NCBI GenBank assembly: GCA_020832465.1
Contig: JAFIER010000046.1
Location: 1 to 64,000 of the forward strand
DNA from: Bernardetiaceae bacterium
Lineage (GTDB): Bacteria; Bacteroidota; Bacteroidia; Cytophagales; Bernardetiaceae
DNA: 64,000 nt
Direction of reading: 5' to 3'
Shown: positions 52,840 through 61,104 of the stretch, one piece after another
Numbering within the stretch: the stretch's first letter is position 1
How the letters are laid out: each line of letters begins with the position of its first letter
Program-made: the position numbers and the translations under genes
The notes under the pieces: model-generated
The model's database searches: none
Seen by the model: the letters and a program-made list of their open reading frames with translations, nothing else
Told to the model about the DNA's origin: nothing

Positions 52840-53835
52840 ATGCCTTATTCTCAGCCCAATATTTCTGTTGTTATTCCACTGCTGAACGAAGCCGAATCAC
52901 TACCCGAACTTTACACTTGGATTGTCAAAGTTATGGAGCAGCATAAGTTTAGTTATGAGATTTTATTCATAGATGATGGTAGCCGAGATGAGTCTTGGCA
53001 GGTAATCGAAGGTTTTGCAAGTGCTAATCCCTCCGTTAAGGGAATTTCGTTTACTCGCAATTACGGAAAATCCGCTGCCTTAGATGTAGGTTTTAAATAC
53101 GCAAAAGGTTCGGTTATTATTACTATGGACGCTGATTTGCAAGACAGTCCAGACGAGATTCCTGAGTTATATAGAAAAATTATACAAGATAAATTAGATT
53201 TAGTCTCGGGTTGGAAGAAAAAACGCTACGACCCACTTTCAAAAACAATTCCTACAAAATTATTTAATGGCGTTACTCGCTTCTTCTCGGGTATCAAACT
53301 TCATGATTTCAACTGCGGGCTAAAAGCCTATAGCTACCGCACTGCCAAAAGCATTTCGCTTTATGGTGAAATGCACCGTTATATTCCCGTCATTGCTAAA
53401 GCCAACGGGTTTGCAAGCATTGGAGAGCAGGTCGTCCAGCACAGAGAGCGCAAATACGGACAAACTAAATTTGGGCTTGAGCGTTTTGTCAATGGTTTTT
53501 TGGATTTGATGTCTGTAATATTTATTACAAAATTTAAGAAAAAACCGATGCACTTTTTTGGCGTACTTGGCATTTTAGCTTTTTTGCTTGGTTTTGTCAT
53601 TACTGCTTGGCTTGCATTAGAAAAAATGATGGGCTGGCATACGCGAGAGGTCGTAGAGCAACCTGTATTTTTTCTTTCAATTGCAGCCTTGATTATAGGT
53701 GTGCAACTCTTCTTAGCGGGTTTTGTAGGTGAGATGATTGTTATTTATGCCTCCGATAAGCAGGGCTATGTATTTGGCAATACTGTTAATCTGAATACCA
53801 AAGAAACAGACAATCAAACGACTAAGCAGTCTTAA
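52840..53835 (+). CDS. Family 2 glycosyltransferase (GtrB/DPM-like)
   Basis: The 331-residue enzyme has a GT2 catalytic domain (SVVIPLLNEAESLPELY, ILFIDDGSRDESW, TMDADLQDSPDEIPELY, HDFNCGLKAYSY) and two C-terminal TM helices (about 245-315). This is the layout of polyprenyl-phosphate sugar transferases such as GtrB and dolichol-phosphate mannose synthase, which load a sugar on a lipid carrier at the membrane. DADLQD supplies the D-x-D metal site. ATG at 52840 starts right before the first beta strand. A short AT-rich hairpin follows at 53849-53875. Confidence 0.92.
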   Translation: MPYSQPNISVVIPLLNEAESLPELYTWIVKVMEQHKFSYEILFIDDGSRDESWQVIEGFASANPSVKGISFTRNYGKSAALDVGFKYAKGSVIITMDADLQDSPDEIPELYRKIIQDKLDLVSGWKKKRYDPLSKTIPTKLFNGVTRFFSGIKLHDFNCGLKAYSYRTAKSISLYGEMHRYIPVIAKANGFASIGEQVVQHRERKYGQTKFGLERFVNGFLDLMSVIFITKFKKKPMHFFGVLGILAFLLGFVITAWLALEKMMGWHTREVVEQPVFFLSIAALIIGVQLFLAGFVGEMIVIYASDKQGYVFGNTVNLNTKETDNQTTKQS

Positions 53836-53848
53836 ATTAGGCATTAAA

Positions 53849-53875
53849 AAAGCAAAAAATCAGAATTTTTGCTTT
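53849..53875 (+). terminator. Weak AT-rich hairpin after the glycosyltransferase gene
   Basis: AAAGCAAAAA pairs with TTTTTGCTTT over a short loop. Low GC and no T tract after it, so weak. Confidence 0.3.
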
Positions 53876-53966
53876 AAATATAAGCAGTATGACTTTTTTT
53901 TTGTAATTTGCTTTCAATAATACCCTTTTGAACTTATCACACAAAAACAAAACAAACGAATACATA

Positions 53967-55481
53967 ATGAAAATAAAAAAATTATTAGTAGCCAATAGGG
54001 GTGAAATTGCAATAAGAGTGATGCGCTCAGCGCGCGAAATGGGCATTTCAACCGTAGCTATTTATAGCGAAGTAGATCGCACCGCACCGCATGTGCGTGC
54101 AGCCGATGAGTCTGTTTGCGTGGGTAAAGCAGCCTCTTCAGAATCTTATTTACGTATGGATACAATTATTACCGAGGCAGTGCGCTTAGGTGTAGATGCG
54201 ATTCACCCTGGTTATGGTTTTCTCTCCGAAAATGCTGAGTTTGCGCGTAAAGTCAAGCAAGCGGGTATGATATTCGTAGGCCCTTCGCCAGAGGCTATAG
54301 AAGTGATGGGGAGTAAGCTCGCTGCTAAAAATGCTGTTTTGGCTTATGATATTCCGCTTGTGCCTGGCACTGATGAAGCCGTATCCGATATTGCTGTAGC
54401 TAAAAAAGAGGCGCAGCGTATCGGCTATCCTATTTTGATTAAAGCCAGTGCGGGCGGCGGTGGCAAAGGTATGCGTATTATCGAACGAGAAGAAGATTTT
54501 GAATCGCAAATGGAAAGGGCGGTAAGCGAAGCGGTATCTGCCTTTGGAGATGGTTCAGTTTTTATCGAAAAATACATTACCTCGCCACGCCACATCGAAA
54601 TACAAGTCTTGGGCGATACGCACGGTAATATTGTGCACCTCTTCGAACGTGAATGTTCCGTACAGAGAAGGCATCAGAAGGTTATAGAGGAAGCACCCTC
54701 AGCAGTGGTGAGCCAGCAAATGCGCGAAGCTATGGGAAAAGCTGCTATAGATGTCGCTCGTGCTTGTGATTATTTTGGTGCAGGTACGGTAGAGTTTATC
54801 GTAGATGAAAAACTCGATTTTTACTTCCTCGAGATGAACACAAGATTGCAGGTAGAGCACCCCGTTACCGAAGAAATAACAGGTATAGACCTTGTCAAAG
54901 AGCAAATCAAAATTGCCGAAGGCAAAGCTATTTCTTTTTCACAAGAAGACCTAAGCATTAAAGGGCACGCCATTGAAGTACGTGTATATGCCGAAGACCC
55001 CGCAAGCAACTTCTTACCCAATGTCGGTACAGTACATACCTATCAGCCACCTAAAGGTGTAGGTATAAGGGTTGATGACGGCTTTGAATCGAATATGGAA
55101 GTACCTATTTACTACGACCCCATGATTGCAAAGCTCGTCGTAAAAGCAGCCACGCGTGAAGATGCTATCGAGCGTATGATTCGAGCAATTAACGAATATA
55201 AAATTACAGGAATAGAGACTACACTAAGCTTTTGTAAATTTGTGCTCGAGCACGAGGCTTTCCGAAGTGGTAATTTTAATACGAAGTTCGTGGAGAAATA
55301 CTTTAAACCCGAGCTACTCAAAACAAAGCCCACACCAGAGGAAGCCCAACTTATCGCTGCATTTGTGGCAGAATGGCTCAATCAAAAACAACAAAATCAA
55401 GAAGGAACAAGTCCTTTTAAAAATGAAAAAACGCAAGCTAAAAGCAAATGGAAGCAAAATCGCCTCCAAAGCAACGCATAA
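53967..55481 (+). CDS. accC: Biotin carboxylase subunit
   Basis: The 504-residue enzyme carboxylates biotin using ATP and bicarbonate. It shows the family opening KLLVANRGEIAIRVMRSARE, HPGYGFLSENAEFA, the ATP-binding KASAGGGGKGMRI, the HIEIQVLGDTHGN and ERECSVQRRHQKVIEEAPS segments, and the EMNTRLQVEHPVTEE active-site motif. The body fits AccC, but about 50 charged extra residues at the C-terminus (rich in K, Q, E, N) exceed the roughly 450-residue enterobacterial subunit. The accB carrier is not adjacent, so it could serve acetyl-CoA or propionyl-CoA carboxylase. ATG at 53967 begins four residues before the first motif. Confidence 0.93.
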   Translation: MKIKKLLVANRGEIAIRVMRSAREMGISTVAIYSEVDRTAPHVRAADESVCVGKAASSESYLRMDTIITEAVRLGVDAIHPGYGFLSENAEFARKVKQAGMIFVGPSPEAIEVMGSKLAAKNAVLAYDIPLVPGTDEAVSDIAVAKKEAQRIGYPILIKASAGGGGKGMRIIEREEDFESQMERAVSEAVSAFGDGSVFIEKYITSPRHIEIQVLGDTHGNIVHLFERECSVQRRHQKVIEEAPSAVVSQQMREAMGKAAIDVARACDYFGAGTVEFIVDEKLDFYFLEMNTRLQVEHPVTEEITGIDLVKEQIKIAEGKAISFSQEDLSIKGHAIEVRVYAEDPASNFLPNVGTVHTYQPPKGVGIRVDDGFESNMEVPIYYDPMIAKLVVKAATREDAIERMIRAINEYKITGIETTLSFCKFVLEHEAFRSGNFNTKFVEKYFKPELLKTKPTPEEAQLIAAFVAEWLNQKQQNQEGTSPFKNEKTQAKSKWKQNRLQSNA

Positions 55482-55517
55482 TCTTTGAAAGTCTTTTAGC
55501 GCAAAACTGTTATTATT

Positions 55518-56759
55518 ATGAATAAACATGACTTTTTACAACTCGTAAGCCACCCAGAACAGGCTAATAGTCTGAATGCAAGTGATTTGTACGATATTCA
55601 AGAGCAATATCCTTATTTTCAGGCGGCATCGCTGTTGCTGGCAAAAGCTACTAAAAGCCAAGCTAATATACAGCAAGCAGCACTGCAAACTATAGATAGG
55701 GCTGTATTGAGAGCACACCTAGACCCGAGCTTTAAGTTGAAGCCTAAAAGTCCGACCCCTATTTTTGCCGCTAAGGAGAGCCAGCAGAGCCTCAACTCCC
55801 CAGCACAAGCTGCGGAGGCTTTCGAAAGCATGGAACTACAAACAGAGAATATCAATGCTTTTGATAAATTCAAAACCGAAGAGACGCAAACCGAGCAGTA
55901 CGAAATTACGGAGGTGCAGGAAGAGCAAGACGAACCTGAAAATATTGAGCATCAAGAAGTAAGACAAAGCCTGGAAGATGCCGTAGCTGAAAGCCAAACC
56001 TATGCACAAGCCGTAATAGATAACGCCCTGGAGGGCGAGCAGGTAGCTACGCCCGAAGCTCAAAGCCAGCAGATAGCCACCACCGAGCAGGAAGTAGCAC
56101 CTGCTATACCAGAAGAGTCTGCCTTAGAGAAAGCCCGTCGTTATTTAGCTGACGACGATAATAGCCATACTGCCAACCATATCCCAACGCCAGAAAAACA
56201 AGAAGCCGAGCAGCCGCAAAGCGAAGCACAACCTCATGGACAGCCCCAAGAAGAGGAGAGCAAAGCAGCACAAGGATCAAGTTTTTTTGATGAAATAGCT
56301 ACAGATAGCTCACCCAAAGAATCCGCTACAACAGCTATATCTAATCAGGAAGAACCGCATACAAGTGGAAACAAAGGCAGTTTTTTTGATGAAATACCTG
56401 AAAGCAATAACGACGATTATAAGATTGATAATGACGCTCGTAATACGCCCCAAGAGCAAATTGCACCCAAAAAAGTGCATCAATTGTACGACGAAGAGCC
56501 ACCGCTTAAATCCGCTACACCTACAACCAAGCATAGCGAAAGTTTTTTTGATGAAATTGCGCCCGAGCCTTATGCCAATGAGCCAGAGTTCGAAGAGCCA
56601 AGTTTTATCTCCGAAGCAGATAGCGAGCCAGTAGCCGATGCCTTTAAAAAAACAGAAAGTTTTTTTGATAGCATAGACCAAGATATGCAAGAAGAGCCAC
56701 AGGCTTCGTCAGAAAATACAAATAAAAAGCCTCCTCAAAACTTTTTTGATGAGTTTTAG
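55518..56759 (+). CDS. Disordered acidic protein with repeated SFFDEI motifs
   Basis: The 413-residue protein is not recognised beyond its first 50 residues, where a helical segment (DFLQLVSHPEQ, then QEQYPYFQAASLLLAKA) is shared with many Bacteroidetes proteins next to envelope and secretion genes. The rest is low-complexity, rich in E, Q, A, S and P, and predicted disordered. Within it a six-residue motif recurs: SFFDEI at residues 255-260, 288-293 and 342-347, SFFDSI at 381-386, and NFFDEF at the extreme C-terminus (408-413). Regular aromatic-acidic motifs in a disordered tail suggest repeated docking sites for one partner. It is followed 103 bases later by secG on the same strand. Confidence 0.72.
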   Translation: MNKHDFLQLVSHPEQANSLNASDLYDIQEQYPYFQAASLLLAKATKSQANIQQAALQTIDRAVLRAHLDPSFKLKPKSPTPIFAAKESQQSLNSPAQAAEAFESMELQTENINAFDKFKTEETQTEQYEITEVQEEQDEPENIEHQEVRQSLEDAVAESQTYAQAVIDNALEGEQVATPEAQSQQIATTEQEVAPAIPEESALEKARRYLADDDNSHTANHIPTPEKQEAEQPQSEAQPHGQPQEEESKAAQGSSFFDEIATDSSPKESATTAISNQEEPHTSGNKGSFFDEIPESNNDDYKIDNDARNTPQEQIAPKKVHQLYDEEPPLKSATPTTKHSESFFDEIAPEPYANEPEFEEPSFISEADSEPVADAFKKTESFFDSIDQDMQEEPQASSENTNKKPPQNFFDEF

Positions 56760-56862
56760 TGTTTAAATTTGAAAAGTAAGCAAAAAAAGCCGTACTTTGC
56801 CGTACTTTAAAAACAAGTTTTAAAACGAAATCTTAGTATAGCTACATTTTAATAATAAAATC

Positions 56863-57246
56863 ATGGTCGTAACGCTAATTATTCTTACTGTTATCATCTC
56901 TATTTTGATGATTTTTATCGTACTTATGCAAAACCCCAAAGGAAGCGGTATCTCCTCCCAGTTTGGAGGCGCAGGTGCTACGCAAATGCTTGGTGCAAAA
57001 AGTAGTACAAATATCTTTGAAAAAATTACTTGGGGAATGGCTACTGCCGTTTTTGTGCTTTGTATTGTGGCTAACTTATTATTGGAAAACCCCGCTAATC
57101 AAAGCTCGGGTTATATTAGCCCCAACGAAAAAGCCGCACGTGATGCAGTGCCTGTAAACCTCGAAGAGCTCACCCCCGCAGAAAAAGAAGAGCTCGAGCA
57201 GGATAGCAAACCCGCAGAAAATCAACTGCCGTCAGAAGATGAATAA
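56863..57246 (+). CDS. secG: Protein translocase subunit SecG
   Basis: SecG is the small accessory subunit of the SecYEG channel. The 127-residue protein has two TM helices (about residues 2-20 and 53-73), joined by the conserved loop QNPKGSGISSQFGGAGATQ. The C-terminal tail is acidic and longer than the enterobacterial one, as often found in Bacteroidetes. It follows the SFFDEI-repeat gene by 103 bases and ends in a strong terminator. SecDF, encoded at 2-5 kb, acts with the same channel. Confidence 0.94.
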   Translation: MVVTLIILTVIISILMIFIVLMQNPKGSGISSQFGGAGATQMLGAKSSTNIFEKITWGMATAVFVLCIVANLLLENPANQSSGYISPNEKAARDAVPVNLEELTPAEKEELEQDSKPAENQLPSEDE

Positions 57247-57300
57247 TCAAAATCCTGATATAAGAAGCCTAAAACGCTAAGGCTAATTCAAAAAAATAAA

Positions 57301-57357
57301 AAAGCCCTTTATCTATCGAAAGCCACCATTGCATACGATAAATAAAGGGCTTTTTTT
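57301..57357 (+). terminator. Terminator after secG
   Basis: AAAGCCCTTTAT (57301-57312) pairs with ATAAAGGGCTTT (57342-57353), followed by seven T. It is preceded by an A run, so it could work in both directions. The rest of the 57247-57580 spacer is very AT-rich, with a weak -7-like TACCTTTA about 115 bases before the RNA-binding protein gene. Confidence 0.88.
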
Positions 57358-57580
57358 CGCTCATAACACTAAAATACAAGCACAAAAACGCATTTTCAAA
57401 AAAAAATAAAGAAAAATAAAAAAAAAATGGTGAAATATTAGGAATTATAAAAAAAAAGCCGTACCTTTACTTTAGTTATTACGGAAAAGCCGTGATACTT
57501 TATATTTTCTTATTGCCGAAATAATTACCCTTAGAAGTAATTGTTTAGGTGTTCCTTTTCTCTTATAATTTCTTTTTCTA

Positions 57581-57886
57581 ATGAACATTTACGTAGGTAA
57601 CATCAATTTCAAGTCGTCTGAAGACCAAATCAGAGAAGTATTTGAAGAATTTGGCGAAGTAACGTCAGTAAAAATTATTATGGATCGTGAAACAGGCAGA
57701 AGCCGTGGTTTCGGTTTTGTTGAAATGTCTGATGAAGACGATGCAAAAGACGCTATTGACGAGCTTAACGGCGCAGAAGTTGATGGTAAAGCTCTTGTGG
57801 TAAATCCTGCACGTCCACGCAAGCCTATGGGCGGCGGCGGAGGTGGCGGTGGATACCGCAGACCTTATCGCAACGATAGTTATTGA
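57581..57886 (+). CDS. Small RRM-type RNA-binding protein with glycine-rich tail
   Basis: The 101-residue protein is one RNA-recognition motif: RNP2 is IYVGNI (residues 3-8) and RNP1 is RGFGFVEM (near residues 43-50), the standard order and spacing. The tail is glycine-rich and basic (GGGGGGGG then YRRPYRNDSY). Such proteins are widespread in Bacteroidetes and cyanobacteria, where some respond to cold; they probably act as RNA chaperones or post-transcriptional regulators. The spacer before it is unusually AT-rich, with a TAATTACCC/AGTAATT-type hairpin in the likely leader. It ends in a strong terminator and is therefore monocistronic. Confidence 0.95.
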   Translation: MNIYVGNINFKSSEDQIREVFEEFGEVTSVKIIMDRETGRSRGFGFVEMSDEDDAKDAIDELNGAEVDGKALVVNPARPRKPMGGGGGGGGYRRPYRNDSY

Positions 57887-57924
57887 AACTTTGATAATAA
57901 TAGTCAATAATATATCTTTGAAAA

Positions 57925-57959
57925 AAAGCAAGCCTTTATGCAAAGGCTTGCTTTTTTTT
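57925..57959 (+). terminator. Terminator of the RNA-binding protein gene
   Basis: AAAGCAAGCCTTT pairs perfectly with AAAGGCTTGCTTT over a 4-base loop, followed by eight T. Confidence 0.92.
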
Positions 57960-58050
57960 GTGCCTTTTTAGCAAAGAATGCCTATATTGAGCCTTGAAAG
58001 TAAAAAAATCATAAGAAAATGGTTTGAGGTGCTAAAATAGCCCAGCAATA

Positions 58051-58115
58051 ATGGGCTTAGAAATAACATTTCTTTGAGAAATGTTATTTCTGGTTGGAAA
58101 ATGTATAGCAGCATG
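58051..58115 (+). repeat. Family A fragment (A12)
   Basis: ATGGGCTTAGAAATAACATT with full hairpin 1, then a right-end-like GGAAAATGTATAGCAGCATG. The hairpin 2 centre is absent. The rest of the 57887-58230 spacer holds only the terminator above. Confidence 0.6.
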
Positions 58116-58230
58116 TATTGCTACATATATAAACCGCCTACAATAAAGCTAAATCAAATGTAATAATCTTTAATGACTTAGGCTTGCTTGCTTAAAAAAG
58201 CCTCAAATATTTGTTTCAAACTTTGCATTT

Positions 58231-59280
58231 ATGTCTAAAAATACCATTATCGTTACAGGTGGATGCGGATACATCGGTTCGCACACCATTATAGCCCTAC
58301 TCGAACATACTGACTTTGAAGTCGTTTCAGTAGATAATTTTATCAACTCTTCAGTGCGCACACTTGAGCGTATAAAAGCCGTTACAGGCAAAACAATTAC
58401 CAACTACGATATAGACCTTTGTGAGCCTGCTGCTTTTGAGCGTCTTCTCGAGCAGTTGCCTAATGTCCTGGCTGTTATTCATTTCGCTGCACTCAAATCC
58501 GTGCCCGAGTCGGTAGAAAAGCCTCTTTTATACTATCAAAATAACCTCGAATCTTTAAGATTAGTCTTAGAAGCTACTGCTACGGCAGCAGTACCTTACT
58601 TGATATTCTCCTCATCTTGTTCTGTATATGGAAATGTAGCCGATTTGCCCGTAGATGAGACTACTGCATTGGCTTTTGCTGAATCTCCTTATGCTTATAC
58701 AAAGCAAATCAGCGAGCGTATGATTTCAGATTTTACAAGCGTTTCGCCTTATCCTAAAGCTGTTTCTTTGCGTTATTTCAATCCCGTAGGTGCACATATA
58801 TCAGGTAAAAATGGAGAAGACCCTATCAACCCGCCGACTTCATTAGTCCCCATTATTACACGCACTGCGATAGGTATGCAAAAAGAAATGAAAGTTTTTG
58901 GTGATGACTATCAAACAAGAGACGGCTCCTGCGTACGCGATTATATTCACGTTTCTGATATTGCAGATGCGCATATTAAAGCACTTTATTATCTTATTGA
59001 AAATGATAAAAAAGGCATAAAATCGCTGTTAAACGAGGTTTTTAATCTCGGTACAGGAAATGGAGTTACTGTGCTCGAGGCTATAGCGGCTTTTGAGCAA
59101 GTGAGTGGGCAGAGACTCAATTATCAAATTACAGGAAGACGAGACGGAGATGTCGAAGCTATTTATTCAGATTCTACAAAAGCCTACAAAAAACTCGGCT
59201 GGAAGCCCCAATATACAATTCACGAAATGATGCAATCGGCTTGGAAGTGGCAACAGCTACTGCATCATACTCACAAATAA
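58231..59280 (+). CDS. galE: UDP-glucose 4-epimerase
   Basis: GalE interconverts UDP-glucose and UDP-galactose for polysaccharide synthesis. The 349-residue protein is a short-chain dehydrogenase/reductase with the NAD motif VTGGCGYIGSH at residue 8, the FAALKSVPESVEKPLLYY segment, the catalytic serine in IFSSSCSVYGN and the YxxxK pair in YAYTKQ. FNPVGAH and GDGSCVRDYIHVSDIA-like (DGSCVRDYIHVSDIADAH) segments complete the family pattern. The length is normal. It is a single gene preceded by a family A fragment. Confidence 0.95.
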   Translation: MSKNTIIVTGGCGYIGSHTIIALLEHTDFEVVSVDNFINSSVRTLERIKAVTGKTITNYDIDLCEPAAFERLLEQLPNVLAVIHFAALKSVPESVEKPLLYYQNNLESLRLVLEATATAAVPYLIFSSSCSVYGNVADLPVDETTALAFAESPYAYTKQISERMISDFTSVSPYPKAVSLRYFNPVGAHISGKNGEDPINPPTSLVPIITRTAIGMQKEMKVFGDDYQTRDGSCVRDYIHVSDIADAHIKALYYLIENDKKGIKSLLNEVFNLGTGNGVTVLEAIAAFEQVSGQRLNYQITGRRDGDVEAIYSDSTKAYKKLGWKPQYTIHEMMQSAWKWQQLLHHTHK

Positions 59281-59452
59281 TACATACCTATGTACCTCAT
59301 TTTTTCAAAGTTTCAAACATAATTTACAAAAATCTTGTTTTTTATTGTGATTATTTCCTTGTTATGGTTTAGATTTGTAATCTATTCAAAATTTATAGCA
59401 ATTTCGTGAAGATTTAATTCCAAAGGCTTCACTTCATTTTATTATTTTCACA

Positions 59453-60706
59453 ATGGAACTTCAAAATGATGGGCATCGCTATACCGTAGCCGATGTAGAT
59501 TTAGTAGGTTTGGCAGAGCAGTATGGCTCGCCTTTGTATGTATATGATTTGGCATGTATTGAGAAGCAGTACAAACGGTTAAAAAAGGCTTTTTCTGGTG
59601 CTAACGTGCATTTTAAATATGCTTGCAAAGCACTTACTAATGTCAATATTTTGCGCTACCTCAAATCCTTAGGTTTGGGATTAGATGCCGTATCAATTTC
59701 TGAGGTAAAATTAGGGCTTAAGGCAGGCTTTACGCCAGATAAGATTATTTATACACCTAACTGTGTGTCTATCAATGAGTTTGAAGAAGCAGCTGCCTTA
59801 GGCGTTGCCATCAATATTGATAACCTCTCTATCTTGGAGCAGTTTGGTTCTTTATTTGGCAGCGCTCACCCAGTTTGCATACGCATCAATCCACATATTT
59901 ATGCAGGTGGTAACCACAAAATATCAACAGGGCATATCGATTCTAAATTTGGTATATCTATCTATCAGCTCCCTCACGTGGAGCGTGTGATACAAAATAC
60001 AGGACTAAGAATCAATGGCTTGCACATGCATACTGGCTCCGATATCATTGATCCCGATGTGTTTTTGCGTGGTGCGCAAGTCCTTTTTGATGCCGCTAAA
60101 AACTTTAAAGATTTAGAGTTTTTAGATTTAGGTAGTGGCTTTAAAGTACCATATAAGCCCAACGATCTTTTTACTGATGTTGAATTACTGGGCGAAAAAC
60201 TCTCAACATATTTCAATGCCTTTTCAAAAGAATATGGAAAAGAATTAGCCTATTACTTCGAACCTGGTAAATTTTTAGTGAGCGAAGCAGGATATTTTCT
60301 GGCCAGCACAAACGTCATCAAGCATACTACGGCAAATGTATTTGTAGGCATCAACTCAGGGTTTAATCATCTGATTCGTCCAATGTTTTATGACGCACAT
60401 CATGAAATAGTGAATATATCAAATCCACAAGGCACGGAGAGAATTTATACCGTAGTAGGTTATATCTGCGAAACAGATACATTTGGCCACGACCGCCGCT
60501 TGAATGAAGTCAGAGAAGGTGATATTTTATGCTTCCGAAATGCGGGCGCATACTGCTTTGAAATGTCTTCAAACTTTAATTCAAGGTTAAGGCCCGCAGA
60601 GGTAATGCTCTATAATGGCGAATCTTATCTCATTCGTGAGAGAGAAGTATTTGAAGACCTACTCGATAAGCAGCGCATCGTCGAGCTCGATACTGTAACA
60701 GTGTAA
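59453..60706 (+). CDS. lysA: Diaminopimelate decarboxylase
   Basis: LysA decarboxylates meso-diaminopimelate to lysine using PLP. The 417-residue protein has the alanine racemase-like barrel with the PLP lysine in VHFKYACKALTN, then GLGLDAVSISEVKLGLKAG, the HMHTGSDI segment and the phosphate-binding LGSGFKVPY. The C-terminal domain has FEPGKFLVSEAGYFLA, ICETDTFG (with the conserved cysteine) and GAYCFEMSSNFNSRLRPAE, which bind substrate across the dimer. The length is normal. A 172-base spacer after galE makes an operon possible; no terminator is seen between them. A hairpin terminator follows. Confidence 0.95.
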   Translation: MELQNDGHRYTVADVDLVGLAEQYGSPLYVYDLACIEKQYKRLKKAFSGANVHFKYACKALTNVNILRYLKSLGLGLDAVSISEVKLGLKAGFTPDKIIYTPNCVSINEFEEAAALGVAINIDNLSILEQFGSLFGSAHPVCIRINPHIYAGGNHKISTGHIDSKFGISIYQLPHVERVIQNTGLRINGLHMHTGSDIIDPDVFLRGAQVLFDAAKNFKDLEFLDLGSGFKVPYKPNDLFTDVELLGEKLSTYFNAFSKEYGKELAYYFEPGKFLVSEAGYFLASTNVIKHTTANVFVGINSGFNHLIRPMFYDAHHEIVNISNPQGTERIYTVVGYICETDTFGHDRRLNEVREGDILCFRNAGAYCFEMSSNFNSRLRPAEVMLYNGESYLIREREVFEDLLDKQRIVELDTVTV

Positions 60707-60826
60707 AAAAGACTATACTGCTATATATGCGCAGGTCGGCGAATAATACATTTATTTGATAAATGTTACGTCTTTAAAAACTATCAACTTTTTTCGCATA
60801 ATTCCTATGTAGCGATACTTACAAGC

Positions 60827-60867
60827 CAGCAATAACATTTTTTTATGAAATGTTATTGCTGTTTTTG
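60827..60867 (+). terminator. Terminator of lysA
   Basis: CAGCAATAACATTT pairs with AAATGTTATTGCTG over a short loop, followed by TTTTT. The stem is closely related to family A hairpin 1. Confidence 0.82.
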
Positions 60868-60969
60868 TATAAAAAGCAAAACATTAACAACTTTTCTAAA
60901 AAACTTACGTTTAATGACAAAACTGCCTATGGTAGCAGTACGGTTTTTGTGTTTTATTTTATATTGCTT

Positions 60970-61058
60970 CATACTACCAGACATTCGCTAGCCCGAAATA
61001 ATACATCTTTGAGATAGGTTATTTCTAAGCCCATCTGGAAAAATGGTACAGTAGTATG
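60970..61058 (+). mobile_element. Family A MITE, copy A13
   Basis: CATACTAC to GTAGTATG, 89 bp, with a diverged hairpin 1 and a collapsed hairpin 2. The flanks ATATTGCTT (60961-60969) and ATATTACTT (61059-61067) match 8 of 9. The rest of the 60707-61104 spacer holds the lysA terminator and a short hairpin near 60750. Confidence 0.82.
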
Positions 61059-61104
61059 ATATTACTTAATGTATTGTTCTTGATAGCTTTGGTTTCTATA
61101 TTTT

